Shown piece by piece: positions 43,855 to 53,769 of a DNA stretch of 64,000 nt. The DNA comes from Flavobacterium sp. J372 (GTDB lineage Bacteria > Bacteroidota > Bacteroidia > Flavobacteriales > Flavobacteriaceae), in NCBI RefSeq assembly GCF_024699965.1, contig NZ_JAJOMZ010000004.1, positions 2,044,001-2,108,000 on the forward strand, read 5' to 3'. Made by a program: the position numbers and the translations under genes. The notes beneath the pieces are model-generated. The model was not told the DNA's origin. It was given only the letters and a program-made list of their open reading frames with translations, and made no database searches. Positions within the stretch are counted from its first letter, which is position 1. Every line of letters begins with the position of its first letter.

Positions 43855-46281
43855 ATGTCTGCCCCCGATATAAATCCTGAATTGCCAATTGAACCTGATA
43901 CCGTAAGAGTAGACTGGAAGCCCGGCAATTATAATGAACTGGAGCTTTACAAGAGCCTTGTTGAAGAATCTCCGGTTGCTGCAGGCCTCTACTACAGCCG
44001 AAACCTGAATATTGCCATTGCTAATAATGTAATACTCAATATTTGGGGCAAAGACAAGTCGGTTATTGGTATGCCGCTGGCCGAAGCGGTGCCGGAACTT
44101 GAAGGCCAGCCATTCCTCGCTATACTCGACAGTATTTTTGACAGCGGAAAAACTTACAACTTTACCGAAATGCCTGCCATACTGCCCATGGGCGGCGTTA
44201 TGGGAACGTACTATTTCGACTTCACGTATAAACCCATGTTTGATGAGGATGGCAATGTATACGCCATACTTAACAAAGCTGTTGATGTTACCGACAGGGT
44301 AAAGGCAAAGCGCCTTCACGATATGAGCGAGAAGCGTTTCAGGCTTATTACAGAGCAAAGCCCAATGGCTATAGGGCTGCTTAAAGGCCGCGATATGATT
44401 ATTGAACTTGGCAACGACAGGATATTTGAACTTTGGGGCAAACCGGCAACAGTAACCGGACTGCCGTTGGCTGAAGCGCTGCCAGAACTTAAAGGCCAGC
44501 CTTTCCTGCAAATACTTGATAAAGTTTATACCACGGGTGAAACCTACAATGGCTATGATGTATTGGCAAAACTCAATTATGATGGTAAGCTTAAAGATGT
44601 ATATTTCGATTTTACCTATGCGGCCGTTCGCGACGCCGAAGGGAAGATAGACGGCGTAATGGTATTGGCCAATGAAGTCACAGAAAGGATAATATCTACA
44701 CGGAAGCTTGCAGAAAGTGAAGCAAAATTCAGGACGGTAATGAATGTAGCCCCTGCTGCTATGGCACTGTTTATGGGGCGTGAGCTTAAAATTGAGATGC
44801 CAAACCAGGCTTTTAAGGATGTTATAGGCAAAGGAGATGATATTGAGGGTAAAACCCTTGGTGAACTGCTGCCGGAGCTTGAAAGCCAGGCATTCCTTAA
44901 AATACTCGACGATGTATTTACATCAGGAAAGCCGCACCAAATGTTTGGGGCGCCTGTAACATTTATAAGGAAAGATGGCCCGCAGATTGAATATTTCAAC
45001 ATAATTTTCACTCCGCTTTTTGATGAAGACAATAAGGTTTACGCGATACTCGACATATCAGTAAATGTAACTGAAGCGATACACAACCAGCAGGCAATAG
45101 CCGAAGCTGAAGCAGCTTTACGGGGCGCTATTGAACTTGCCGAACTTGCTACATGGAGCCTGAATCCGGTAACAGGACTTGTTTCATATTCTGAGAGGCT
45201 GCAGCAATGGTTTGGATTTGATACCTCAAGCGAACTTCCTGAAAATGTATTCAAGGCTGTACACCCGGCTGACAGGACCAGAATAGAAAAAGCTATCCAA
45301 AAAGCTTTACACCCTGAAAGTGATGGTATTTATGATGAAGAATATACCGTTATAAGCCTTAAAACCGGCAGGGAGCGAATTTTGCATGCCCAGGCAAAGG
45401 CATTTCTGGACGCTGAAGGCAAACCTTATTTGCTGGCCGGTACTGCACAGGATATTACAAACCAGCGGAAGATACAAACAGCTCTTGAACAGGAAGTTGC
45501 CGAGCGTACAATGCAGTTGGAACTAGCCAACAAAGGGCTGGAAGAGGCGAACAGGCAGTTGCTGACATCAAACGAAGAGCTCGCACAATATGCGTATGTA
45601 GCCAGCCACGACCTGCAGGAACCGTTGCGGAAAATTACAATGTTCTCTAACCTGCTTCATGAGCGTGACGTTGATAATGCACATACGGCTCTTATTGATA
45701 AGATAGTAAACGCTTCAAAGCGCATGTCATCGCTTATTAAAGATTTACTTGAGTTTTCAAGATTATTGAATACTGACGCCCGCTTTACCGAAACTGACAT
45801 CACTTCAATAGTAAAAGCCATACGTGATGATTTTGAACTGTTGATAGAGGAAAAGCAGGCGGTTATAGAAGTGAATAACCTTCCGGTGCTTGAAGCTGTG
45901 CCGCTTCAAATGAACCAGCTGTTCTATAACCTGATCAGCAATGCCCTGAAGTTCATACCGCAGGGCAGGAAACCTGTTGTAAAAATTACCTGTGATATAG
46001 CATTGCCACAACTTGTGAATATGCACATTAATAATCCGCAAAATGTTCAGTACTATCTAGTGTCTGTTCATGATAACGGTATAGGCATAGATGAGCAGTA
46101 CAGCAAACAAATTTTTGATGTTTTCAAAAGGCTTCACGGGCGCGACGAATATTCAGGATCGGGTATAGGCCTTGCCATATGCCGAAGAATCGTTACAAAC
46201 CACCATGGCGCTATTTACGTTGAATCTGTACCGGGCGAAGGGACAACTTTCAGGATACTCCTGCCGAAGAAGCAAAGCTAG
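43855..46281 (+). CDS. Cytosolic multi-PAS sensor histidine kinase
   Basis: This is an 808-residue sensor kinase without membrane segments. Three homologous N-terminal PAS domains each contain a P-E-L-x-x-Q-x-F-L motif (PELEGQPFL, PELKGQPFL, PELESQAFL). A fourth PAS domain (about 410-545) and a coiled coil follow. Then come HisKA, with the phospho-acceptor His near residue 585 (ASHDLQEPLRKI), and HATPase with N, G1 and G2 boxes (NLISNALKFI, DNGIGIDEQY, GSGIGLAICRRI). The signal is unknown. No response regulator is adjacent. The stop overlaps the end of the convergent exonuclease gene by four bases. Confidence 0.9.
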   Translation: MSAPDINPELPIEPDTVRVDWKPGNYNELELYKSLVEESPVAAGLYYSRNLNIAIANNVILNIWGKDKSVIGMPLAEAVPELEGQPFLAILDSIFDSGKTYNFTEMPAILPMGGVMGTYYFDFTYKPMFDEDGNVYAILNKAVDVTDRVKAKRLHDMSEKRFRLITEQSPMAIGLLKGRDMIIELGNDRIFELWGKPATVTGLPLAEALPELKGQPFLQILDKVYTTGETYNGYDVLAKLNYDGKLKDVYFDFTYAAVRDAEGKIDGVMVLANEVTERIISTRKLAESEAKFRTVMNVAPAAMALFMGRELKIEMPNQAFKDVIGKGDDIEGKTLGELLPELESQAFLKILDDVFTSGKPHQMFGAPVTFIRKDGPQIEYFNIIFTPLFDEDNKVYAILDISVNVTEAIHNQQAIAEAEAALRGAIELAELATWSLNPVTGLVSYSERLQQWFGFDTSSELPENVFKAVHPADRTRIEKAIQKALHPESDGIYDEEYTVISLKTGRERILHAQAKAFLDAEGKPYLLAGTAQDITNQRKIQTALEQEVAERTMQLELANKGLEEANRQLLTSNEELAQYAYVASHDLQEPLRKITMFSNLLHERDVDNAHTALIDKIVNASKRMSSLIKDLLEFSRLLNTDARFTETDITSIVKAIRDDFELLIEEKQAVIEVNNLPVLEAVPLQMNQLFYNLISNALKFIPQGRKPVVKITCDIALPQLVNMHINNPQNVQYYLVSVHDNGIGIDEQYSKQIFDVFKRLHGRDEYSGSGIGLAICRRIVTNHHGAIYVESVPGEGTTFRILLPKKQS

Positions 46282-46883
46282 ATACCCAGTTTATTTTTTA
46301 ATTTAAGGAAAACTATAGCAGTTATATAAGCATTACCTGAAGCGGTATGCCTGTCGCTTTTGCGCACTTTAAGTGCATTGCAAAGCTCATCAAGGCTAAG
46401 TTGTTTTTCATCAGGAAGATCTTTCCATCGCTGGTAAAGTACGTTGGTATCCATCAGCGGATTGCGTATCCTCCCAAGGTCAAGCCTCTTTAGGGCCTGG
46501 TTAAGCATTTCTACATCAAGGTTTATATTATGGCTTACCAGCGTGGCATCTTTAATGAAAGTAAGGAACTGTATTAAAGCTTCCGCTTCAACAATTTTTT
46601 CATGCCCGGTTTCATTTATTTCGTCTGCCAGGGCAACAGACCGGGGCGTGAATTTTTCCTGCCTGATAAAAACTTCCAAAAAATCTCCTACTTCAACAGC
46701 ATTGTTTGCCACTCCAATAGCCCCTATTGAAAGTATAACATCTTCCTTATAATCAAGGCCGGTTGTTTCCATATCAAACACTACATAGCGGCGTGCACCT
46801 TTGCTTTCATCTTTGTCGAAAAGCGAAGTATAGTTTTTCCAGAATTGCGGAGTGTTGCCGCCAGTAAGCCAGTCAAACGCCAT
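46278..46883 (-). CDS. 3'-5' exonuclease, DnaQ/DEDDh type
   Basis: This 201-residue exonuclease domain protein resembles the epsilon subunit of DNA polymerase III. Exo I is FDMETTGLDYKEDVIL (Asp, Glu), Exo II is LVSHNINLDVEMLNQ (Asp), and Exo III is RHTASGNAYITA, with the DEDDh-type His but Asn-Ala in place of the usual Asp-Ala. It lies two bases after the DUF294 gene. In many bacteria a DnaQ-like exonuclease, a CBS/DUF294 protein and acs cluster together, which suggests an undefined link with acetate metabolism. Confidence 0.82.
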   Translation of the reverse strand: MAFDWLTGGNTPQFWKNYTSLFDKDESKGARRYVVFDMETTGLDYKEDVILSIGAIGVANNAVEVGDFLEVFIRQEKFTPRSVALADEINETGHEKIVEAEALIQFLTFIKDATLVSHNINLDVEMLNQALKRLDLGRIRNPLMDTNVLYQRWKDLPDEKQLSLDELCNALKVRKSDRHTASGNAYITAIVFLKLKNKLGI

Positions 46884-46885
46884 AA

Positions 46886-48806
46886 TTAGCTGATGTAGGT
46901 TAGTGAAAAGCGGTTCTTAATCAAATCCTGAAGGTCACTAATGGGCTGAAAACAGTTCTTAAGCTTTACTTTATCTGATTTAGATAACTCATTAAGATTA
47001 AGGTATCTGCCGTTTGAATCATCTTGCAGTCCAACCTCCGTACGGAAGCGTGTGAGCGTATTAAAAGCATCACTGCATTCCTCGTATAATTCTGCGTTTT
47101 GCGGCTCAAGTTCTGCCAGCTTCTTAAACCTTTGGAAAGTATTGGTAATTTCAATAAGGTTTTGGCTCAGGGCAAGTAAACGTGCAGCATCAGACAGTGG
47201 CTCAAGCGCTCTGCTCTTAATATCAAAGCTGTCTTTATGCTCGCCATCGCTTTCCACCAGAAACTGCCTGAAAAACCCAAGAGGGGCAGGGTTACGAAGG
47301 GTGTCAGCAGCAAGGTAAGCAAAGAACTTCTTATTCCGGTTGATGCTTTTGCCAATTGCTTCCTGCAAGGCATCTTCAATCTGCGGCACTCCGTACACAT
47401 AATCAAAATCAAAGAAAAACAGTACTTAGCTCCACCGCTTTTTCAGCAGGCGTATTAATCCATGTATTGTATTGGTTCATCCAGTCCGATAATGATTTAC
47501 ACCAGTCCGGATTTTTTGCCATAAGCCCGTGCGGGCAATATTCATACCCAACTTTATTCAGGGTATAATTTACACGCTCACCTAATTCAAGAAAATATTT
47601 TTTCACGGTCTCATATTGCTCTGCCGGTACATCTTCAAAAACCAATGCATTATCCTGATCGGTAAGCAACAGCTGCTCTTTACGGCCCTGGCTGCCAATA
47701 TTCATCCATACAAATCGGGCAGGAGGAGGGGTGCCCATGCGCTCAACGGCAATTTCAATGGCACGGCGCACAATAGCTATATTTATCTCTGCAACAATAT
47801 TTGTAATGTGGGGTATAGGGATATTCTTGTCTATAGAATTCTGTATGAGGTCAGTCAACTTTTCGCGCACATACTTTAATTCCTGCGAACGCACAGCACG
47901 GCGTGTTTGTTTCAGCAGAACCCCCGGAGTGTTAGATTGTGCAGCAACAACATCATGCTCAGATATTATTCCTGAAACGGCAGTATTATCTGTACCATCA
48001 CGCGTTACGCAGAGGTGGCCCACGCCGTGTTTCAACATAATCATTTGTGCTTCGGCAACTGATATATTTTCAGGTACTGTAATAACGGGCGTTGTCATAA
48101 CGTCTTTTGCTGAAACTTCAATAGAGAAGAGGCCTGTTGCAATTTTGGAGCGCAGGTCGCGGTCGGTTATAATACCCAATGGCAGCTGGTTTTCCTGAAT
48201 TATAACGCTGCCTATGGCGCTGTTTGCCATAGTTTTGGCAATAAACTTAATGACATCGTCCGGGTTAGCCGTTATAGGGTTGCGGGTATATTTTATCGGC
48301 TGAAAATACTGTATATCAGACACCTGTTCATTATTCAGCATATTTTCAGAGATAAGCTTTCCGCTGTGCTCTTTAGCGTGGGGATTGCGAGACTGTGACG
48401 CAAAGCTTTCAAGAAGAAATGATAACACCTCAGGATTCTGTGCCACATAGGGCTGAAATATACCTATAGGTACCGCATATATAATCGACTCCTCGCGTGC
48501 TTTAGCTGTCATCAGGTAATTATTCTTTGCAAAAAAGGGGCGTAGGCCAAGTATGTCACCTTCACCGCACTTGTCAATAAGGCGTTCTTCAGTATCTGAA
48601 GTTAATGACAGGCCGACAGCGCCATCTTTAACAATGTAAAAATCCGGGTGTGTAGCATCACCGCCTTTAAAAAGTGTCTGGTTTTTCTCAAGGTAAATCA
48701 CCTTAGAATTTTCTGCTATGGTGACAAGATCGTTATAAGTAAGGCTGCTGAATGGCGGATGATAGCTTAAAAATCCGGCTATGCGTTCAGCTACAGGGTT
48801 TTTCAT
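46886..48806 (-). pseudogene. cNMP-binding / CBS / DUF294 nucleotidyltransferase-like protein, frameshifted
   Basis: This multi-domain regulatory protein of about 640 residues has, in order, a cyclic nucleotide-binding domain (1-130), a CBS pair (about 160-285), and a DUF294 nucleotidyltransferase-like domain with IGSQGRKEQLLLTDQDNALV. A C-terminal DUF294_C helical domain completes it. The frame stops at 47409 (VELSTVFL), and the remaining 170 residues continue in another frame to 46886. The break lies in a run of five A (plus strand 47415-47419). Removing one base gives STVFFDFDYVYGVPQIEDALQ, as expected for the family. A homopolymer sequencing error is the simplest reading. Confidence 0.83.
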
Positions 48807-48961
48807 AGTTAGCCAATAAAGCTTAAATATAAAATTAATTTTTAAATATTGTACAAGAAATTGCTTACATATAAATCATAAAGATTTGTTAATGTAGGTA
48901 ATAGCAAAAGGACGTTTGTCACTAAATTTACATTGCAAATTTTAAAATTTAAAAAGAAACC

Positions 48962-49465
48962 ATGAAAGTATTCAAGAAACTAAGCCTGGCATTAATTGCA
49001 ATAGTTACTATGTCGGCTCATGCACAGGACAAGAAACCATTAAGCCCGGCTGCGACTGCAACAGGAAAAATAAACGGCGCAAATATCACTATCAATTACA
49101 GCAGCCCTTCGGTAAAAGGCAGGACAATCTGGGGCGAACTCGTGCCTTATGGAAAAGTTTGGCGTGCGGGTGCGAATGCGCCGACAACTTTTGAAACGGA
49201 TAAAAAGATAATGGTTGAAGGAAAAGAACTTCCTGCAGGAAAATATGCTTTTTATGTAATTCCGGAAAAAGATAATGCTACAGTAATTTTTGGTAAAGAC
49301 CCAGCAATAGGTGCTAACAAATATGACATGGCAAACGACCAATTGCGTGTTACTGTAAAGCCTAAAAAATCTAAAACAATTGCAGAAAGCCTTGTATACG
49401 CTGTAAATAAAGATAACGTAACGCTTAGTTGGGAGTACTGGGAGATACCACTTAAAATTAAATAA
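48962..49465 (+). CDS. Exported DUF2911 protein
   Basis: This 167-residue protein has a signal peptide (MKVFKKLSLALIAIVTMSAHAQ) and a DUF2911 domain with YSSPSVKGRTIWGELVPYGK, VWRAGANAPTTFETD and LPAGKYAFYVIP. The family is common in Bacteroidota and has no known function. The protein should be periplasmic. It is divergent from the DUF294 gene, and its gap holds a -7-like TAAATTTA (48923-48930). Confidence 0.83.
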   Translation: MKVFKKLSLALIAIVTMSAHAQDKKPLSPAATATGKINGANITINYSSPSVKGRTIWGELVPYGKVWRAGANAPTTFETDKKIMVEGKELPAGKYAFYVIPEKDNATVIFGKDPAIGANKYDMANDQLRVTVKPKKSKTIAESLVYAVNKDNVTLSWEYWEIPLKIK

Positions 49466-49470
49466 TATTG

Positions 49471-49492
49471 ATGGCTGTAGATATACAGCCAT
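49471..49492 (+). terminator. Hairpin after the DUF2911 gene
   Basis: A perfect nine-base stem ATGGCTGTA / TACAGCCAT with a four-base loop lies five bases after the stop. The following bases are T-rich but not a clean T run, so termination is likely but not certain. Confidence 0.55.
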
Positions 49493-49616
49493 TCTTCTAA
49501 TATATTTTATTTTACATAATATACATTATATGTCATTCTAAAATTATTATGTTTGGTAATTAATCACAACATTTGATTAAAATAGCCGTTGTAAGGTAAA
49601 TACTATAACTATCATA

Positions 49617-50195
49617 ATGGATCATCCTGTCAAAATCCTCGATAAGAAATTATTATCTGATAATTGGGGAATTCTCGAAAAAGTAAAATACGAATATATA
49701 TTGCCTAATGGTAATATCCAGGTTAAGGAACGCGAAGTTTACAATCGTGGCAATGGCGCTGTAATTTTATTATACAATAAGCAAAAACAAACTGTGATTT
49801 TGACGAGGCAATTCAGGCTGCCAACATGGTTTAACGGAAATGCTGACGGATTGATGATTGAGGCTTGTGCGGGCGTTATTGATGACAATGATCCTGAAGA
49901 GTGCATTCGCCGTGAAACTGAAGAAGAAACCGGATATACAATATCTGATGTAGAAAAGATTATGCAGGTTTATATGTCACCGGGTTCTGTTACAGAAACT
50001 ATTACTTTTTTTGTAGCAGCATATTCTGAAAATATGAAGACCGGAATTGGCGGAGGCCTGGATAAGGAACAGGAAAATATTGAAGTGCTGGAACTTAATT
50101 TTACTGAGGCTGTACAAATGATTAAGTCAGGTGAAATTAATGATGCAAAAACGATAATACTCCTGCAGTATGCGCAGCTCAATAACCTGGTATAA
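49617..50195 (+). CDS. nudK: Nudix hydrolase, NudK-like (GDP-mannose pyrophosphatase type)
   Basis: This 192-residue Nudix protein has its box in GVIDDNDPEECIRRETEEE followed by TGY, fitting G-x5-E-x7-R-E-x-x-E-E-x-G. Surrounding motifs (RQFRLPTWF, MQVYMSPGSVTETITFFVA) match the GDP-mannose/ADP-ribose pyrophosphatase group. It probably cleaves a nucleoside diphosphate sugar. The gene stands alone in the same direction as its neighbours. The precise substrate is uncertain. Confidence 0.82.
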   Translation: MDHPVKILDKKLLSDNWGILEKVKYEYILPNGNIQVKEREVYNRGNGAVILLYNKQKQTVILTRQFRLPTWFNGNADGLMIEACAGVIDDNDPEECIRRETEEETGYTISDVEKIMQVYMSPGSVTETITFFVAAYSENMKTGIGGGLDKEQENIEVLELNFTEAVQMIKSGEINDAKTIILLQYAQLNNLV

Positions 50196-50236
50196 GTATT
50201 AACAAAAACTTAGGCGAAACACGTTTCTACATTCGG

Positions 50237-50244
50237 TATTTTTG
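50237..50244 (+). promoter_or_regulatory. -7 box (TATTTTTG) of the exported PPC-domain gene
   Basis: This is a perfect TAnnTTTG match 16 bases before the ATG at 50261. The -33 element is not clear. Confidence 0.5.
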
Positions 50245-50260
50245 AAATAAATACCTGAAT

Positions 50261-50776
50261 ATGAACTCATTTAGCTTTACAATTTTATTTACTTTTTTTA
50301 CGATAATCGCATGTAATGCACAAAAGATAAAACCTGAAGTGCCACGATACATAAAGGTTTCGGCAGGTTACCTTATGGTGCTGCGCCAAAATGATGATAT
50401 ACTGAAAGAGATTGAGAATCTTGCAGTTAAAGAAAATATTATGTCGGCCAACTTTACAGGTATGGGATTTGTAAATATGACTTTCGGCTTTTTTGATTTT
50501 AAAACAAAAAAATACAATCCTAAAACCTTTAATGATGTTGAGCTGGCCAATATGGTTGGCTCAATTGCCTGGCAGGATGGAAAACCTTCAATACATGCAC
50601 ACGGTACTGTTACCGGCCCTGATTTTATGGCATATGGGGGGCATATCCTGAGCGGAACTGTTGGCACAGGTTCATTAGAAATACTGGTTACAATCCACAA
50701 TCAAAAACTGGAACGCATAAAGGAAAAAGACCTTGGCGCCAATGTGCTTTGCTTAAGCGGAACTTGCGGAGAGTAA
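50261..50776 (+). CDS. Exported PPC/DUF296-domain protein
   Basis: This 171-residue protein has an N-terminal export signal (MNSFSFTILFTFFTIIACNA). IIAC at residues 15-18 could be a lipobox. The rest is a PPC (DUF296) domain: YLMVLRQNDDILKEIE, then HAHGTVTGPDFMAYGGHIL with the clustered histidines, and LEILVTI. Most bacterial DUF296 proteins are cytosolic and have no signal. The His cluster could bind a metal. The function is unknown. Codon use is like that of its neighbours. Confidence 0.78.
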   Translation: MNSFSFTILFTFFTIIACNAQKIKPEVPRYIKVSAGYLMVLRQNDDILKEIENLAVKENIMSANFTGMGFVNMTFGFFDFKTKKYNPKTFNDVELANMVGSIAWQDGKPSIHAHGTVTGPDFMAYGGHILSGTVGTGSLEILVTIHNQKLERIKEKDLGANVLCLSGTCGE

Positions 50777-50829
50777 GACTATTTTCTGTTAAATTTGTTT
50801 GAAAGCATCACTTACTGTGTTTTCAAATG

Positions 50830-50837
50830 TATTTTTG
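50830..50837 (+). promoter_or_regulatory. -7 box (TATTTTTG) that fixes the DUF763 start
   Basis: This is a perfect TAnnTTTG match 22 bases before the ATG at 50860. It overlaps the in-frame start candidate at 50827, which is therefore unlikely. Confidence 0.5.
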
Positions 50838-50859
50838 TAGAAACTATTTCCCTCAACCT

Positions 50860-52068
50860 ATGAAAAGATCCGGCTCTGCCGACCTCCCATTGCATGGCGG
50901 CCGTGTTCCGCCCTGGCTGGCTGACCGTATGGCGAAGCTTGGGCTTGCAATTGTAGAAACGATTGCAATGGAATTTTCTACAGCCGAGGTTATAGCAAAA
51001 CTAGCTAACCCATTCTGGTTTCAGAGTTTCGGCGCAGTAATGGGTATGGATTTGCATTCGTCAGGAATCACGACATCTGTTCTTGGCGCTCTGAAACGTT
51101 CAGTTAATCCGCATTCAAAGGAATTGGGAATATACATAACAGGCGGCAAGGGAAAACATTCATTACAAACTCCTAACGAACTGCTTGAAATTGGTGAGCG
51201 TACAGGATTGAATGGTAACGACCTGGCACATTTCAGCAGGCTTACCGCTAAAGTTGACAATACTGCTATACAGGATGGCTTCCAGCTATACCAGCATAAT
51301 TTTATAGTGACGGTTACAGGAGAATGGTGTGTGGTGCAGCAAGGGCTGAATAATCATACACAAACAGCCAGGCGCTATCACTGGCACTCCGAGAATTTGC
51401 AATCATTCGTTAATGAGCCACATACATTCATTTATGGCGAGAATCAAGGCAAAATCCTGAACCTTACTTCATCTGCGGCAGCATCAACGCGTGAAAAATC
51501 TTTGATAATTGCCAATGAAGACCCGCAGCGTATCATCAAAGAAATTAATCATCTGAGTATGCCCGGTCATCATGATGTGAAGATGAAAGATGTGAACATG
51601 AAGCGCCTTGGTGCAATGCTTTGGGTAGCACATGAAAATAAACCGGAGGACTTTGAACAGCTTCTGCTGCTAAAAGGCATGGGTCCGCGTTCGCTGCAGT
51701 CGCTGGCGCTAGTAAGTGAAGTCATTTATGGTACCCCTACCCGCTTTGATGATCCTGCACGTTTTTCATTTGCACATGGCGGTAAAGACGGTGCGCCATT
51801 CCCGGTTCCGATAAAAGTCTTTGATGAAACAATTAATACGCTTCAAAATGCCATTAGTCGTGCTAAAATTGGTAATACCGATAAGCAGGACGCTATCAGG
51901 AAGCTGCATGACATTGCCAGGAATGCCGAAAAAGATTTTACCCCAAATGATAATTTTGATGCATTGGTTCAAAAGGAACGGGATGAATCATACTTATATG
52001 GCGGACGTACAATTTTTGGGCAAGCTAAGCCACCTATTGATAAAGGCGGGCAACTAAAGCTTTTTTAG
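50860..52068 (+). CDS. DUF763 domain protein
   Basis: This 402-residue protein belongs to the DUF763 family, seen in archaea and scattered bacteria. Typical segments are RSGSADLPLHGGRVPPWLADRM at the N terminus, GAVMGMDLHSSGITTSVLGAL, and a helix-hairpin-helix-like stretch LLLKGMGPRSLQSLALVSEVIYG. The hairpin motif suggests DNA binding, and the family is often guessed to be a nuclease or repair factor. No function is proven. The start is taken at 50860 because a promoter box overlaps the earlier candidate. It converges on a helicase gene with a 15-base overlap. Confidence 0.82.
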   Translation: MKRSGSADLPLHGGRVPPWLADRMAKLGLAIVETIAMEFSTAEVIAKLANPFWFQSFGAVMGMDLHSSGITTSVLGALKRSVNPHSKELGIYITGGKGKHSLQTPNELLEIGERTGLNGNDLAHFSRLTAKVDNTAIQDGFQLYQHNFIVTVTGEWCVVQQGLNNHTQTARRYHWHSENLQSFVNEPHTFIYGENQGKILNLTSSAAASTREKSLIIANEDPQRIIKEINHLSMPGHHDVKMKDVNMKRLGAMLWVAHENKPEDFEQLLLLKGMGPRSLQSLALVSEVIYGTPTRFDDPARFSFAHGGKDGAPFPVPIKVFDETINTLQNAISRAKIGNTDKQDAIRKLHDIARNAEKDFTPNDNFDALVQKERDESYLYGGRTIFGQAKPPIDKGGQLKLF

Positions 52069-53607
52069 CTCGATAGGCTGCTCATCTTCTTCATCAGCCT
52101 GGTACTTATTGAATATTTTACGGATTAGCGTGTTTAGCCGCGTCTTGTAATCTTCAGTAAGCCACTCTTTATAATTTTTTGTGGTTTTTGCAAGCAGCCG
52201 TGCGTACTGCTTTACCCGAAAATCAATATCAGGTCCTAACTCTTTAGCTAATTTTTGGGCTTCGCTAATGCTTTCACTGTTTTCAATGCACATGAACGCA
52301 TGCTGGCGTATTGATTTTTCTATAACTGATTTAGGCCTTAGCCCCTCCTCTGCTGCCAGGTTATACTCCTGCTCTACATTAAAACTTACATCAAGTGTTT
52401 TTTCAAATTTAGCCCTTAGCTCTTCGGGCATTACATACACATGAGTGCTTTCAATTTCAGCATCACCTCTTATCCCCTCAAGGAAGAAGTCAGGTGAACG
52501 GAAAATATACTGCCAGTCAACCGGGTCGCTCCACAGCCCGAAACGTTGTGCGTTATTACCTAAGTCTATAACGGTAAATGTGTCTTTGCCCGGAAGTTTA
52601 CGCGAGCCCCGGCCTATCATCTGGAAATAAAGGGTCAATGATCGTGTTGCCCGGTTAAGTATTATAGTTTCAACCGTAGGCTCATCAAAACCTGTGGTTA
52701 ATATCGAAACCGATGTAAGGATAGCATCAGGTGTTTTATGAAACCAACTCAATATCTTCTTACGCTCCTGTTCAGGCGTACGGTTATCAAGATGTTTTAT
52801 CGGGTAACCCGCCGCCCTGAAAGTTTCATAAACATATAGCGAGGTGTTGATACCATTATTGAAGATAAGCGTTTTTTTGCCCTTAGAGCGCTGCTCATAT
52901 GATTGCAAAAGTAAATCCTGCATCATTGCGCGTGAATACAATTCATCACTCGAGCTTACTGTATAATCGCCGTTAATACCGAGTTTAAGCGAAGTAAGCT
53001 CTACATCATAGCCATACATAACAGCCTTAGCAAGATAACCTTTATCTATTAACGACTGAATGGGTTCGCCCGTAATGAGTTCGTCATAGGTTTCATGCAT
53101 TGGCAGGTCTATATTAGAACTTAATGGTGTCGCTGTTACTCCCAAAAACTGTGAATTCTTAAAGTATGTAAACAGCTTCCTGAAAGAGTTATAATGGGCT
53201 TCGTCTACAATTACAAGCCCCACATAATCCATCTGGAACTTTTTATCCTTCAGCCTGTTATTAAGGGTTTCCACCATGGCCACGTAGCATGAATAGTCAT
53301 TGTGGTAAGGCAGGTCTTTTACGTTACTGTCAATGATTGTGTTTTTTACACCAAATGTCTTTAACATTTTTGATGTTTGCTTGCTAAGTTCAATCCTGTG
53401 GGTAAGCACAAGTACCTTACGGTTATATTTCTCAATATACCTTCGGGCTATTTCAGAAAAGATAACAGTCTTCCCACCTCCTGTCGGCAGCTGGTAAAGC
53501 AAATGGTAATTGTCAGGCTTATCTTCAAAATGCTGAAAAATAGCATCAATATCTTTGGCTTGATAATCGTAAAGTTCTTTTCTGTCGTCTTCTACAGATT
53601 GATCCAT
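52054..53607 (-). CDS. Superfamily 2 DEAD/DEAH-box helicase
   Basis: This 517-residue helicase has Walker A LPTGGGKTVIFSEIARR, the DEAH box VIVDEAHYNS, motif III GVTATPL, and motif VI QMIGRGSRKLPGKD. The arrangement resembles RadD/SSL2-type and type I/III restriction helicases, but no nuclease or specificity domain is attached. The C-terminal ~150 residues are charged and helical. A role in DNA repair or RNA handling is likely but not defined. It converges with the DUF763 gene. Confidence 0.87.
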   Translation of the reverse strand: MDQSVEDDRKELYDYQAKDIDAIFQHFEDKPDNYHLLYQLPTGGGKTVIFSEIARRYIEKYNRKVLVLTHRIELSKQTSKMLKTFGVKNTIIDSNVKDLPYHNDYSCYVAMVETLNNRLKDKKFQMDYVGLVIVDEAHYNSFRKLFTYFKNSQFLGVTATPLSSNIDLPMHETYDELITGEPIQSLIDKGYLAKAVMYGYDVELTSLKLGINGDYTVSSSDELYSRAMMQDLLLQSYEQRSKGKKTLIFNNGINTSLYVYETFRAAGYPIKHLDNRTPEQERKKILSWFHKTPDAILTSVSILTTGFDEPTVETIILNRATRSLTLYFQMIGRGSRKLPGKDTFTVIDLGNNAQRFGLWSDPVDWQYIFRSPDFFLEGIRGDAEIESTHVYVMPEELRAKFEKTLDVSFNVEQEYNLAAEEGLRPKSVIEKSIRQHAFMCIENSESISEAQKLAKELGPDIDFRVKQYARLLAKTTKNYKEWLTEDYKTRLNTLIRKIFNKYQADEEDEQPIELKKL

Positions 53608-53769
53608 CAGAGGGGTAATTAGTTTCCAAAAATATGTATTTACATAGATTTTACTGTTTAGAAAATCTTAATTGTTTCATTGATTTTTTATAAAGCGGAA
53701 TATTAACATTTACAGATGTAACAGGGCATTGTTATTGATGTCATATATTTTTAGCCAACACCCTGATTT

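Noticed and set aside
43843..44511. 222-codon open frame antisense to the histidine kinase
   Set aside because: It mirrors the repeated PAS domains, has no family resemblance, and the plus-strand frame has clear motifs throughout.
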